DNA of 29,889 bases from a virus. The stretch's first letter is position 1, and every line of letters starts with the position of its first letter. Location of the stretch: the IMG/VR virus record IMGVR_UViG_3300042517_000733, positions 1 through 29,889 of that record; one strand, written 5' to 3'. Shown here piece after piece: positions 15,682 to 23,473 of this stretch. Under the pieces are notes generated by a model. It saw only the letters and a program-made list of their open reading frames with translations, searched no databases and was not told where the DNA came from. Made by a program: the position numbers and the translations under genes.

Positions 15682-17148
15682 ATGAAATTTTTCAAACAAC
15701 TGATGCTTGCACCTGTTGCTCTGGGGATTGTTGCTCCTGCTGTGAATGCTGCAGAACTCAATATGGGTGGAGTAACCCAATATTCTTCAGAACAGGTTAC
15801 AAGTGTCACTCAATTCTCTGATGTGCAACCAACTGACTGGGCATATCAAGCACTCTCACAACTAGTAGAGCGTTATGGTTGTGTTGCTGGTTATCCCAAT
15901 GGCACCTTTGGTGGTGGTCGTGCTATGACTCGTTATGAGGCAGCAGCACTTCTGAATGCTTGTCTGGATCGTGTAACTGAAGTTACTGATGAACTCAAGC
16001 GTCTTACCAATGAGTTTGCTTCTGAACTTGCAGTTCTTCGTGGTCGTGTTGATAAACTGGAAGCACAAGTGACTACACTTGAAGCACAACAGTTCTCTAC
16101 AACTACTAAACTGCGTGGTGAGGCAAACTTTGTTCTTGGTGGTGTAGATAATTACCAAAGCAAAGATGGTGATATCACTCATACAGCATTTAACTATGAT
16201 CTGCGTCTGAACCTGGATACTTCATTCACTGGTAAGGACCTGCTTCGTACTCGTCTGCGTTCTTCTAACTTTAGTAGCAATCCTTTTGGATCCAGTTCTT
16301 CAATCTTCAAACTGGATAAAGCAGACAACACCACTGGTGAGAATGGCAATAATGTAGTTATTGATCGTCTGTACTATCAGTTCCCTGTGTTCAATGGTAG
16401 CACTACTCTGACTGCTGGTGCTCTGGTTCGTAACACTGAAATCTCCTGGCTCCCTACTGCTTATAGTTCCAAGATCCTTGACTTCTTCCAAGTTGCTGGT
16501 GCTCCTGGAGTTTATAACAAAGCAGTTGGTTCAGGTTTTGGTGTTCAGTATGGAACCAAAGGTCTTATTGCTGGTGTAAACTATGTTGCACAAAATGGTG
16601 CTGATAGTTCTACTGGTGAGTTTGATCGTTCTGGTGCTCTGAATACTCTGGCACAAATTGGTTATCGTGGTGATAACTGGGGTGCTGCATTTGGTTATCG
16701 TTATGGTACTGAAGGCACTCGTGTTCGTACCTATAATGGTTTTGATGGTGCTTCAGGTGCTCTTGCTCCTGGTCAAACCTCTAATGGTTATGCTCTGAAC
16801 GCATACTGGCAACCTACTCAATCTGGTTGGGTTCCCTCCATCTCTGCAGGTTATGGTTGGAACACTGTAAGTGGTACTGAAAGTGCTGCTACCAACAGTC
16901 AGTCCTGGTTTGCTGGTCTTCAGTGGGAAGATGTATTTGTTGATGGTAACGCTGCTGGTGTTGCTATTGGTCAAGCACCTACTGGTGAAAATCTGGAGAA
17001 AGCAACTATGCTTGAGATCTTCTACAAGTATCAAGTATCTGATAACATCAGTGTTATTCCTGCTATCATCTATGGAAGTGACAACCAACGTCTGGTTGGC
17101 AACTCTTCCAACTGGGGTGGTGTAATTCAGACAACATTTAAGTTCTGA
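15682..17148 (+). CDS. Cyanobacterial-type outer-membrane porin (SLH plus OprB-like barrel)
   Basis: A 488-residue, apparently intact porin of the cyanobacterial SomA/OprB type. A signal peptide (1-23, VNA then cut) is followed by an SLH domain (about 45-95: FSDVQPTDWAYQAL, GYPNGTFGGGRAMTRYEAAALL) that anchors to peptidoglycan-linked polymer. Next comes a short coiled coil (98-136), then a beta barrel to the C-terminus, which ends in Phe as outer-membrane barrels do. It uses CTG and CGT codons far more than nearby phage genes such as 12988-14319, where Arg is mostly AGA; psbA shows the same bias. This points to acquisition from a host. It lies between two tRNA genes behind a late promoter. 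It could alter nutrient entry or receptor exposure in the infected cell. Confidence 0.88.
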   Translation: MKFFKQLMLAPVALGIVAPAVNAAELNMGGVTQYSSEQVTSVTQFSDVQPTDWAYQALSQLVERYGCVAGYPNGTFGGGRAMTRYEAAALLNACLDRVTEVTDELKRLTNEFASELAVLRGRVDKLEAQVTTLEAQQFSTTTKLRGEANFVLGGVDNYQSKDGDITHTAFNYDLRLNLDTSFTGKDLLRTRLRSSNFSSNPFGSSSSIFKLDKADNTTGENGNNVVIDRLYYQFPVFNGSTTLTAGALVRNTEISWLPTAYSSKILDFFQVAGAPGVYNKAVGSGFGVQYGTKGLIAGVNYVAQNGADSSTGEFDRSGALNTLAQIGYRGDNWGAAFGYRYGTEGTRVRTYNGFDGASGALAPGQTSNGYALNAYWQPTQSGWVPSISAGYGWNTVSGTESAATNSQSWFAGLQWEDVFVDGNAAGVAIGQAPTGENLEKATMLEIFYKYQVSDNISVIPAIIYGSDNQRLVGNSSNWGGVIQTTFKF

Positions 17149-17156
17149 TAAATATT

Positions 17157-17173
17157 GGAGGCAAAATGCCTCC
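17157..17173 (+). terminator. Hairpin after the porin gene
   Basis: GGAGGCA (17157-17163) pairs with TGCCTCC (17167-17173) around AAA. No T-run follows, so it may be a weak terminator, a transcript-stabilising hairpin or a processing site ahead of the next tRNA. Confidence 0.55.
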
Positions 17174-17177
17174 TCAT

Positions 17178-17248
17178 CGTGGGTGAGTGTAAAGGTAGCA
17201 CAGAAGTCTCATAAGCTTCAGGAGGGGGTTCAATTCCCTCACCCGCCA
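17178..17248 (+). tRNA. tRNA-Met-like (anticodon CAT), atypical acceptor stem
   Basis: The D arm GTGT/GCAC, anticodon stem GAAGT/GCTTC with loop CTCATAA (anticodon CAT), and T arm GGGGG-TTCAATT-CCCTC are all good. The acceptor CGTGGGT/ACCCGCC leaves a C1-C72 mismatch and has G instead of U at position 8. An alternative register (GTGGGTG/CACCCGC) pairs better but shifts the T loop. The anticodon stem lacks the three G-C pairs of initiators, so it is elongator Met or, if the C is modified to lysidine, an Ile tRNA. No CCA is encoded. Confidence 0.75.
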
Positions 17249-17250
17249 TT

Positions 17251-17258
17251 TATAAATA
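17251..17258 (+). promoter_or_regulatory. Late promoter TATAAATA
   Basis: An exact late-promoter box begins two bases after the tRNA-Met-like gene and ends 18 bases before ATG 17277. Confidence 0.65.
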
Positions 17259-17276
17259 TCTAAATTATGTGGAACA

Positions 17277-17528
17277 ATGTTAACAATAAGATGCAAGAGT
17301 TGCAACATAACATTAGAATCACATCCATCAAGAACTAAATGCTGTGGATGTGATAATTTAACTACTGTCAAAGGGGAAACAATTACTGCTTTAGATTTAA
17401 GTTTAGTAGAATTAATTACTACAAATCAAACTAAAAAATCAAAGTCATCTTTCAGCAGAGAAGATCTAGCTTATCAAGAAGAACGAAGAACTCGTAAAGT
17501 TCGAAAGTTAGAATTTGAAATCAAATAA
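17277..17528 (+). CDS. Small zinc-ribbon-like protein, unknown function
   Basis: An 83-residue protein. The N-terminal 25 residues have a CKSC pair (Cys6, Cys9) and a KCCGCDN cluster near residues 21-27, giving a likely four-Cys zinc site. The C-terminal half is a charged helix (REDLAYQEERRTRKVRKLEFEIK). This kind of small zinc-ribbon protein recurs in marine T4-like phages, with no known role. It sits behind a late promoter and is followed by a terminator, so it looks like a single-gene unit. Confidence 0.75.
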   Translation: MLTIRCKSCNITLESHPSRTKCCGCDNLTTVKGETITALDLSLVELITTNQTKKSKSSFSREDLAYQEERRTRKVRKLEFEIK

Positions 17529-17546
17529 GAGTATAAATTGATACCG

Positions 17547-17577
17547 ATGGTAAATAGTAAATCATTTGCCATTTTTA
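17547..17577 (+). terminator. Intrinsic terminator after the zinc-ribbon gene
   Basis: ATGGTAAAT (17547-17555) pairs with ATTTGCCAT (17564-17572), nine pairs including one G-T, around an 8-base loop. A short T-run follows at 17573-17576. It is AT-rich but well formed. Confidence 0.65.
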
Positions 17578-17578
17578 G

Positions 17579-17731
17579 ATGGACAATCATACTCTTAATA
17601 ACTGGATTAAGATAAAGGAAACTTTTGAAAAATCTGGCAACACTAATAATATGTTTTACAAAAGAGCTTGTGAAATCGTTAAAACTGGCAGAGATCCTTT
17701 GGAGAAATTTTTAAATGGTTGGGGTAGTTAA
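17579..17731 (+). CDS. Small conserved-type phage protein, unknown function
   Basis: A 50-residue ORF (MDNHTLNNWIKIKETFEKSG at the start). Helical composition and a FYKRACEIVKTGRDPLEKFL pattern resemble a recurrent short cyanophage protein. It begins within the terminator T-run of the previous gene, without an evident Shine-Dalgarno. It fills most of the otherwise empty interval between 17528 and 17830, which supports its being real. The function is unknown. Confidence 0.6.
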   Translation: MDNHTLNNWIKIKETFEKSGNTNNMFYKRACEIVKTGRDPLEKFLNGWGS

Positions 17732-17777
17732 ATTCATTCTAAATAATCCAGTTACTTTATTTTTGTTGTCATACCTC

Positions 17778-17806
17778 TTGATTATGACACCAATTATAGG
17801 TATAAT
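17778..17806 (+). promoter_or_regulatory. Sigma70-type promoter of the glycan cassette
   Basis: TTGATT (17778-17783), 17 bases, TATAAT (17801-17806). The predicted start is near 17813, giving a 17-base leader to ATG 17830. A GTCAT/ATGAC inverted repeat (17768-17788) overlaps the -35 box and could be an operator. A CTAAATA box at 17739-17745 may add late expression. Confidence 0.75.
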
Positions 17807-17829
17807 GATAATACATAACAAAAAAAATT

Positions 17830-18876
17830 ATGAGTGAGTATATTAAAACAGCACTGGTCCTTGGTGCTGGTGGTTTCATTGGAAGTCATATGGTTAGGAG
17901 ACTTCGTTCTGAGGGATACTGGGTTCGGGGTGTAGACCTGAAACTCCCGGAGTTTTCTGAAACAGAGGCAAATGAGTTTATTCTTGGAGATCTTCGGGAT
18001 GTAAAATTCGTTGCTGCTTGTCTTCAATTCAAAGGTTACTTGGGAAATTTTTATCAATTAGTTCCAGATAATCACATTCAATCATTTGATGAGATCTATC
18101 AGTTTGCTGCTGATATGGGTGGTGCAGGATTTGTCTTCACTGGTGAGAACGATGCAGACATCATGCACAACTCTGCAACGATTAATTTGAATGTTCTGGA
18201 AATGCAAAAGGAACGTAATGAAAGAGACGGTGTAAATAAGACTAAAATTTTCTACTCTGGATCTGCTTGCATGTATCCTGAGCACAATCAACTCGATCCA
18301 AATAACCCAGATTGCCGTGAAGAATCAGCATACCCAGCAGCACCCGATTCTGAATATGGTTGGGAGAAACTGTTCTCAGAGCGGTTGTTTTTCGCTTATT
18401 CTCGTAATTACGGGATCCCTGTTCGGGTTGCTAGGTATCATAATATCTTTGGACCTGAAGGAACTTGGGAAGGTGGAAGAGAGAAAGCACCTGCAGCAAT
18501 CTGCCGTAAAGTTGCCTATCTTCCAGAAGAAGGTGGATCCATCGAGGTGTGGGGAGATGGCCTACAAACTCGTTCCTTCCTGTACATTGATGAATGCATC
18601 GAAGCAACCCGTCGAATGATGGATTCCGATTTCCAAGGTCCCGTCAATATTGGTTCTGAGGAAATGGTTACTATCAATCAACTTGTAGATACTGCTGCTA
18701 AAGTTGCCAACAAAGAAGTAAATAAAGTCCATATTGATGGACCTCTTGGTGTTCGTGGTCGCAATTCTAATAATGATCTGATTCGTAAAAAACTTGGATG
18801 GGATTATTCACAAACTCTAGAAGAGGGAATTCGTGAGACTTATAACTGGATTAAGCAACAAATTGATCTGAAGTGA
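17830..18876 (+). CDS. GDP-mannose 3,5-epimerase-like NAD-dependent epimerase
   Basis: A 348-residue extended short-chain dehydrogenase. The Rossmann motif GAGGFIG lies at 12-18. It matches plant GDP-mannose 3',5'-epimerase closely: GSACMYP with Cys147, YGWEK with Tyr176 and Lys180, and GGREKAPAA with Lys219, corresponding to Arabidopsis C145, Y174, K178 and K217 (a constant offset of two). The later blocks (EVWGDGLQTRSF, IDEC, VNIGSEEMV, GVRGRNS) are also of that family. The reaction converts GDP-D-mannose to GDP-L-galactose or GDP-L-gulose. An insertion of about 25 residues lies near 64-90 relative to the plant enzyme. It is first in the cassette, behind a host-type promoter, and the GT11 that follows can use such a donor. 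Confidence 0.88.
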   Translation: MSEYIKTALVLGAGGFIGSHMVRRLRSEGYWVRGVDLKLPEFSETEANEFILGDLRDVKFVAACLQFKGYLGNFYQLVPDNHIQSFDEIYQFAADMGGAGFVFTGENDADIMHNSATINLNVLEMQKERNERDGVNKTKIFYSGSACMYPEHNQLDPNNPDCREESAYPAAPDSEYGWEKLFSERLFFAYSRNYGIPVRVARYHNIFGPEGTWEGGREKAPAAICRKVAYLPEEGGSIEVWGDGLQTRSFLYIDECIEATRRMMDSDFQGPVNIGSEEMVTINQLVDTAAKVANKEVNKVHIDGPLGVRGRNSNNDLIRKKLGWDYSQTLEEGIRETYNWIKQQIDLK

Positions 18877-18877
18877 T

Positions 18878-19678
18878 ATGATTTCATTTAATTATCTTGG
18901 TAATTTAGGAAGACTTGCCAATCAGATGTTTCAATATGCTTCTTTGATGGGGATTGCAAGTAATCGTGAAATGGAATATTGTATCCCCCCGAAACACGTT
19001 TTTGGTAAATTTGATTCTTTGGTAAAATCTTCCGACACTAATTTATATGAGTGTTTTGATATTAACCCCCAAAATATTGGGATAACTGATTATAAAATCA
19101 GGCAAGAATCAAGTTTTGCTTTTGATAAAAATTTATTTAATTTCTGCGAAGATAGAACAAATATTAATGGATATCTTCAGACAGAAAAATATTTCAAACA
19201 CATTAAGGATGATATAAAAAAACAATTTTCCTTTAAATCTGAAATACTTGAACCATCTAAAAGTAAGTTTGAGGAATTTTTTTCTGGTTCTGAAGTAATC
19301 TCTTTACATATTCGTAGAGGGGATTACATTGTAAATCCAAATCATCCGGTACAATCTTTGGATTATTATAAAAATTCTTTAGATCTACTGGATAAAAATT
19401 TTCCAGTTTTGATAGTTTCTGATGATCCAAAATGGTGCAACCGACAAAGTATTTTTGATGATGATCGATTCTTTGTTTCTGATTTGGGAAACACAAATGT
19501 TGATTTGTGTTTGATGTCACTTTGCAATTATCATATTATAGCCAATTCCTCCTTTTCTTGGTGGGGGTCTTGGTTGGCAAATAGTAAAAAAACAATTGCC
19601 CCCAAAAACTGGTTTGGTGGTGATTGTATAAATCATAATACGGACGATTTGTATTGTTCAGACTGGATTATTCTATAG
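18878..19678 (+). CDS. GT11 alpha-1,2-fucosyltransferase-like glycosyltransferase
   Basis: A 266-residue protein with the GT11 signature blocks: LGRLANQMFQYAS near residues 10-22, HIRRGDY at 144-150 (the Arg-rich GDP-binding motif) and SSFSWWGSWL at 224-233. GT11 enzymes transfer L-fucose from GDP-fucose to the 2-position of a galactose, making H-type structures. No GDP-fucose synthase is in the window, but the preceding gene makes GDP-L-galactose, the 6-hydroxy analogue, which some fucosyltransferases accept. The donor here is therefore uncertain. It starts one base after the epimerase stop. Confidence 0.9.
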   Translation: MISFNYLGNLGRLANQMFQYASLMGIASNREMEYCIPPKHVFGKFDSLVKSSDTNLYECFDINPQNIGITDYKIRQESSFAFDKNLFNFCEDRTNINGYLQTEKYFKHIKDDIKKQFSFKSEILEPSKSKFEEFFSGSEVISLHIRRGDYIVNPNHPVQSLDYYKNSLDLLDKNFPVLIVSDDPKWCNRQSIFDDDRFFVSDLGNTNVDLCLMSLCNYHIIANSSFSWWGSWLANSKKTIAPKNWFGGDCINHNTDDLYCSDWIIL

Positions 19679-19688
19679 GAGAATTAAA

Positions 19689-20291
19689 ATGGTTAACTTA
19701 TTCAAACAAACATGGTGGGACAACAATCTAAGCGACACTCAGAAATTCAATGAGTATCTTGGATGGTTGGGAAATGAAAATGCAGAGTCTAGAGTTTTTA
19801 TTCGAGAAAATATTAAAGATTTGGAAATTAAATCAATTGCTGATTTTGGGTGTGGTCCTTGTGTAGAATATAACGCACTTACTTCTGATGGTTATGAATT
19901 TAATTATCTTGGAATTGATTCATGTGTTCACTTGAAAGAACTAAATGAATCGAGGGGAATTAATTTCCTTCAAGCGCCAGTAGAGAATACTGGTCTTGAT
20001 GACAATTCATATGAACTCTCATATTCTCGTCATGTTTTTGAGCATCTTCCCACATATAAAGATGCTTTAAATGAAATGATTAGAGTTGCAAGTAAATATG
20101 TAGTTCATATCTTTTTTATTAAACCTAATGACGAAGAAAAGATTGATCATTGGGAACAGGAAAATCTTTATCATAACCACTATAAAAAATCTGATCTTGA
20201 AGCATACTTGAAAAGAAATAAAAAGGTAAAATCTTTTGAGTGGATGGATATTAATCAAAATGAAAATGCACTAGTAATTAACGTTAATTGA
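19689..20291 (+). CDS. SAM-dependent methyltransferase (class I)
   Basis: A 200-residue Rossmann methyltransferase. Motif I is ADFGCGP at 51-57, the acidic end of beta 2 is GID near 75-77, and a SRHVFEHLPTYKDALNEM segment near 113-130 matches the methyltransferase-11 pattern. An AGGAG Shine-Dalgarno lies at 19677-19681. It lies between two glycosyltransferases, so O-methylation of a sugar is the likely role, for example capping the chain. The exact acceptor cannot be read from the sequence; many cassettes of this kind methylate the terminal sugar. Confidence 0.85.
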   Translation: MVNLFKQTWWDNNLSDTQKFNEYLGWLGNENAESRVFIRENIKDLEIKSIADFGCGPCVEYNALTSDGYEFNYLGIDSCVHLKELNESRGINFLQAPVENTGLDDNSYELSYSRHVFEHLPTYKDALNEMIRVASKYVVHIFFIKPNDEEKIDHWEQENLYHNHYKKSDLEAYLKRNKKVKSFEWMDINQNENALVINVN

Positions 20292-20292
20292 A

Positions 20293-21003
20293 ATGAAAAT
20301 TTGTATTTTAAACATTGCGACAAATAAATATATTCAATTTGTCGAACAACTTCTAAATTCTGTAGAAGAAAATTTTTTGAACGGGCACGAAATTTCTGCA
20401 TTGGTTTTTACAAATCATGAAATTGAAGAAGTTTCTGATAATGTAAAAATCTCTCAGATTGAGCATGAGCAGTGGCCTATCCCCACATTAAAAAGATATC
20501 ACTACTTCATGAAAGAGAAAGAATATATTTCTCAATTTGATTATTGCTTCTACATGGATGTTGATATGCGAATCGAAGATAAAGTTGGAGATGAAATTCT
20601 TGGTGATTTAGTTGCTACTCAACATCCTGGATTTTGGTTTAAAAGTCCAGATGAATTCTCTTATGAAAGAAGAGAAAGGTCCACTGCATATGTTCCATAT
20701 GGTGAGGGGAAAATGTATTATGCTGGTGGATTTAATGGTGGAAAACCAGGTTATTTTTTAAAGATGGCAGAAACGATTGTTAATAATGTTGAGAAAGATT
20801 TTGAGAATAATCTAATTGCCGTATGGCATGATGAAAGTCATATGAATAGGTATTTGATTAATAATCCTCCAACTGTAGAATTAACTCCCTCTTATTGTTA
20901 TCCCGAAGCAGTTAGATTTAATCCAATGGGATGGAATGTTCCCTTTGAACCAAAAATCATTGCTTTAGAAAAAAATCATGCAGAGGTTAGAAGTGGATCG
21001 TAA
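20293..21003 (+). CDS. GT6 blood-group A/B-type alpha-1,3-Gal/GalNAc transferase
   Basis: A 236-residue enzyme with extended similarity to GT6, the family of human ABO transferases. It has a DVD metal motif at 89-91 (bacterial GT6s usually carry NxN), VGDEIL at 98-103, HPGFWF, YERRERSTAYVP, YYAGGFNGG at 142-150, WHDESHMNRYL at 178-188 with the active-site Glu181, and a C-terminal EKNHAEVR. In human enzymes the L-G-G versus M-G-A tripeptide at 266-268 sets GalNAc versus Gal. Here the tripeptide is A-G-G, so a GalNAc-type donor is suggested. GT6 acts on H-type acceptors made by GT11, which is encoded two genes upstream. A GT6 is already known in at least one cyanophage (P-SSM2). Confidence 0.93.
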   Translation: MKICILNIATNKYIQFVEQLLNSVEENFLNGHEISALVFTNHEIEEVSDNVKISQIEHEQWPIPTLKRYHYFMKEKEYISQFDYCFYMDVDMRIEDKVGDEILGDLVATQHPGFWFKSPDEFSYERRERSTAYVPYGEGKMYYAGGFNGGKPGYFLKMAETIVNNVEKDFENNLIAVWHDESHMNRYLINNPPTVELTPSYCYPEAVRFNPMGWNVPFEPKIIALEKNHAEVRSGS

Positions 21004-21892
21004 AATCGTAATTTGGGGATATCCTGATCATACTCATACTCATTCATATATTCATTATGGGTTTTACAAAGCTTTCAAATTTCTTGGATATGATGTAGTT
21101 TGGGTAGATGACTCTGAAGAAAACTCTGACATTGACTTGGATAATGCAATTGTAATTGGAGAAAAGAATGCAGTTAGTAATTTACAAATTAAAGATACTG
21201 CAACTTATTTTATTCATAATTATAGAGAAGACTTTGAGGAGACTGAATATGATAACGTTCACAACTACCTAGTTTATCACGAAAATTATTCATGGAATAA
21301 TGTAAAAAAAGTAGATGATTATTTCTGGTATTGCGAAAGAACAAAAACTCCAGTTATAATGTGGGCCACAGATTTACTTCCTGACGAAATAGATGATGTA
21401 AGTCCTTGTTTGTATGATGATACAAAAGATGAAGTACTTTTTGTGGGAACAATTCAAGGCAATAATCTAATAGATTTTGCTCACGTATGTGCTAATAATG
21501 GAAAGACCTTTGTTAATTTGGGTGGTTATACTGGATTTGATGATGAAGAACGTGGAATTCCATTCTATGACTATGATAGAAGTATTGATGCTGTGAGAAA
21601 TTCATACATTTCATTTGACATTCGAGAAAAAAATCATTTGGAAAATGGTTATGTCCCATGTAGGATTTTCAAAAATATCAGTTATGGAAAATGGACAGGA
21701 TCTAATTCAACAAAACTTGATAAGTTTTTTGGTGATAGAATTACTATCAATGGCAATTTAGAAAAATTATATAAATCTATTGTTGAGGATTATAAAAAAA
21801 GTGATGAAAATATTCTAAGAGATAACATGAACTATATTAAGAATAATCATACATACGTAAATAGAATTAATTCTTTGTTATCTGTATTATGA
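20978..21892 (+). CDS. Probable glycosyltransferase (GT-B-like), family not assigned
   Basis: Up to 304 residues. ATG 20978 overlaps the GT6 gene by 26 bases. A GTG at 20993 has AGAGG at 20982-20986 and may be the true start. The N-terminal part has a GT-B-like strand-helix pattern (KIVIWGYPDHTHTHSYIHYG, then FKFLGYDVVWVDD). The C-terminal part (DEVLFVGTIQGN, NSYISFDIR, GYVPCRIFKNISYGKW, LDKFFGD) resembles the donor-binding end of phage and bacterial GT-B enzymes, where a PxRxFKNISYG-type motif holds the nucleotide. The position inside the cassette supports this. It is not recognised with certainty. Confidence 0.6.
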   Translation: MQRLEVDRKIVIWGYPDHTHTHSYIHYGFYKAFKFLGYDVVWVDDSEENSDIDLDNAIVIGEKNAVSNLQIKDTATYFIHNYREDFEETEYDNVHNYLVYHENYSWNNVKKVDDYFWYCERTKTPVIMWATDLLPDEIDDVSPCLYDDTKDEVLFVGTIQGNNLIDFAHVCANNGKTFVNLGGYTGFDDEERGIPFYDYDRSIDAVRNSYISFDIREKNHLENGYVPCRIFKNISYGKWTGSNSTKLDKFFGDRITINGNLEKLYKSIVEDYKKSDENILRDNMNYIKNNHTYVNRINSLLSVL

Positions 21893-22728
21893 TTAAAATA
21901 TTTTCAGTTCATGCTAAACGAACCGATTTTTTAAAACTTCATGTAGATCATTTGAGATTTTTTTGTGAAGATGAGTTTCAATATTATTGTATAGATAATT
22001 TTTGCGATTCATCAAAGTCCAAAGAGATTAAAAGAGAATGTTCGAATCTTGGAGTTAACTATGTTAGATTTTCTAATTATGAAATAACAGGAACTGCTTG
22101 GGATCATTCTCCTACTTTAAATTCCATAAAGACAATAACCAATGATATCGATTTTAATGTAATTTTAGAATTTGATGTATTTTTAATTAATAAATTTTCT
22201 TTTATTAATTACCTAAAAGATTATAATATATCTGGAGTCTATCAGCAAAGAGATAATTTTAATATTGAGTATGTTGCTCCTTTTGTTGTTATTGTAAATA
22301 AAAATTCCGATTTTTCTTCACTTGACTTTGGAACTACTCCTGGAGATTCTTGTGATGTTGGGGGAAATACTAGATTTTATATTGAAACTAAGAATGTTAA
22401 GTGGATGAATCATACTTCAGCATTGATTCATCAAACAGATGATCAGTCATTTAATATTGATTATGATCCTTCATTTGGGTGTCAACTTATAGAAAATTCT
22501 TTTCTTCATTATTATAGGGGAACTAATTGGGATCAAAGATCTTCTGATTATGAATTTGTTAAAACTGAGTGGTTAAATAAAGCACTTTCTGAATCAAAAA
22601 TAAAAAATATTATAAACCACAAATACATATCAAAATATAATAAAATTATGTCTCATTCTTTTAGATATTGGAATGGTAATAATGATCTTTTTAATTCTAA
22701 ATTAAATCCGTATTTAAATGAAAATTAA
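21889..22728 (+). CDS. Cassette protein of unknown family, possibly GT-A-like
   Basis: A 279-residue, very AT-rich gene, joined to the previous gene by ATGA. The N-terminus (MIKIFSVHAKRTDFLKLHVD) and an acidic ILEFDVFL strand near residue 95 would fit a GT-A fold with its D-x-D-like site. A C-terminal FLHYYRGTNWD segment, near residue 205, recurs in other phage sugar genes I have seen. The classical DxD is not clear. It overlaps the downstream GT25 by 11 bases. Without a search, a glycosyltransferase or glycan-modifying role is only inferred from context. Confidence 0.5.
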   Translation: MIKIFSVHAKRTDFLKLHVDHLRFFCEDEFQYYCIDNFCDSSKSKEIKRECSNLGVNYVRFSNYEITGTAWDHSPTLNSIKTITNDIDFNVILEFDVFLINKFSFINYLKDYNISGVYQQRDNFNIEYVAPFVVIVNKNSDFSSLDFGTTPGDSCDVGGNTRFYIETKNVKWMNHTSALIHQTDDQSFNIDYDPSFGCQLIENSFLHYYRGTNWDQRSSDYEFVKTEWLNKALSESKIKNIINHKYISKYNKIMSHSFRYWNGNNDLFNSKLNPYLNEN

Positions 22729-23473
22729 TTTGTTAGAAGTTCCTATATACTACATCAATCTAGATGATCAGGATCAAAAAAGAAAACAAACCGAATCTTT
22801 GTTGAAGAAATTGGGGTTCAAATATGTCGAAAGATTTTCTGCTATTAGACATGATGCTGGTAGAATAATTGGTTGTGCTAGATCTCATTGTGAGATTTTA
22901 AGTAAAAAAATTAAACCACCATTTATAATACTTGAAGATGATTGCGATCTAAATCGAGAGTTTGTTTCTGAGATCGATGTGCCAGATAATGCAGATGCTT
23001 TATACTTAGGAATATCACATTGGGGTAGATATTTAAATCATTCCGGTCCTTATGTTCATACAGAAAGAGTTGATGAAAATATTGTAAGAGTTTATAATAT
23101 GCTTGCAACTCATGCAATCATGTATCTAAGTGATGAGTATGTTGATATTTGTAAAAGAATTTCATATCACTTTGGATATGAAATTGAGAATCATTTAGAT
23201 ATTGGATTTGCAGAGATTCATAAATTTTATAATGTTTATTCTTTTGATGAACCTCTATTCAGGCAATATGAATGGAGTGCAGTAACTACGGGTAAAATAA
23301 GTGAAGTTTCAATTGATAAAGGTACATCGGAAAAACTATATAAAAAAATATTGACAGAAGATAGTAATTATTATAAAATAAATGAAACCTTTAAATCTCC
23401 ACTAAAACCTCTCATTGAAATGAGAGATGTTAATGGAATTCCTGGATATTTTTTACCTGCAAAACTGATATGA
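22718..23473 (+). CDS. GT25-family glycosyltransferase
   Basis: A 251-residue protein of the LPS/glycan GT25 type. YYINLDDQDQKR lies at 11-22, GCARSHCEIL at 52-61 and ILEDDCDL at 71-78 (the acidic metal/donor site), in the family order. GT25 enzymes add galactose or glucose to LPS cores and O-chains. Compared with typical members (about 250 residues) the length is normal. It overlaps its upstream neighbour by 11 bases and ends in a four-base overlap (ATGA) with the epimerase gene, so the set is translated as a unit. Confidence 0.85.
   Translation: MKINLLEVPIYYINLDDQDQKRKQTESLLKKLGFKYVERFSAIRHDAGRIIGCARSHCEILSKKIKPPFIILEDDCDLNREFVSEIDVPDNADALYLGISHWGRYLNHSGPYVHTERVDENIVRVYNMLATHAIMYLSDEYVDICKRISYHFGYEIENHLDIGFAEIHKFYNVYSFDEPLFRQYEWSAVTTGKISEVSIDKGTSEKLYKKILTEDSNYYKINETFKSPLKPLIEMRDVNGIPGYFLPAKLI

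Noticed and set aside
23351-23379. TTGACA-17-TAAAAT inside the first GT25 gene
   Set aside because: It fits the promoter pattern, but the region is extremely AT-rich and the genes are tightly overlapped as one unit; the chance of a random match is too high to list it as a promoter.
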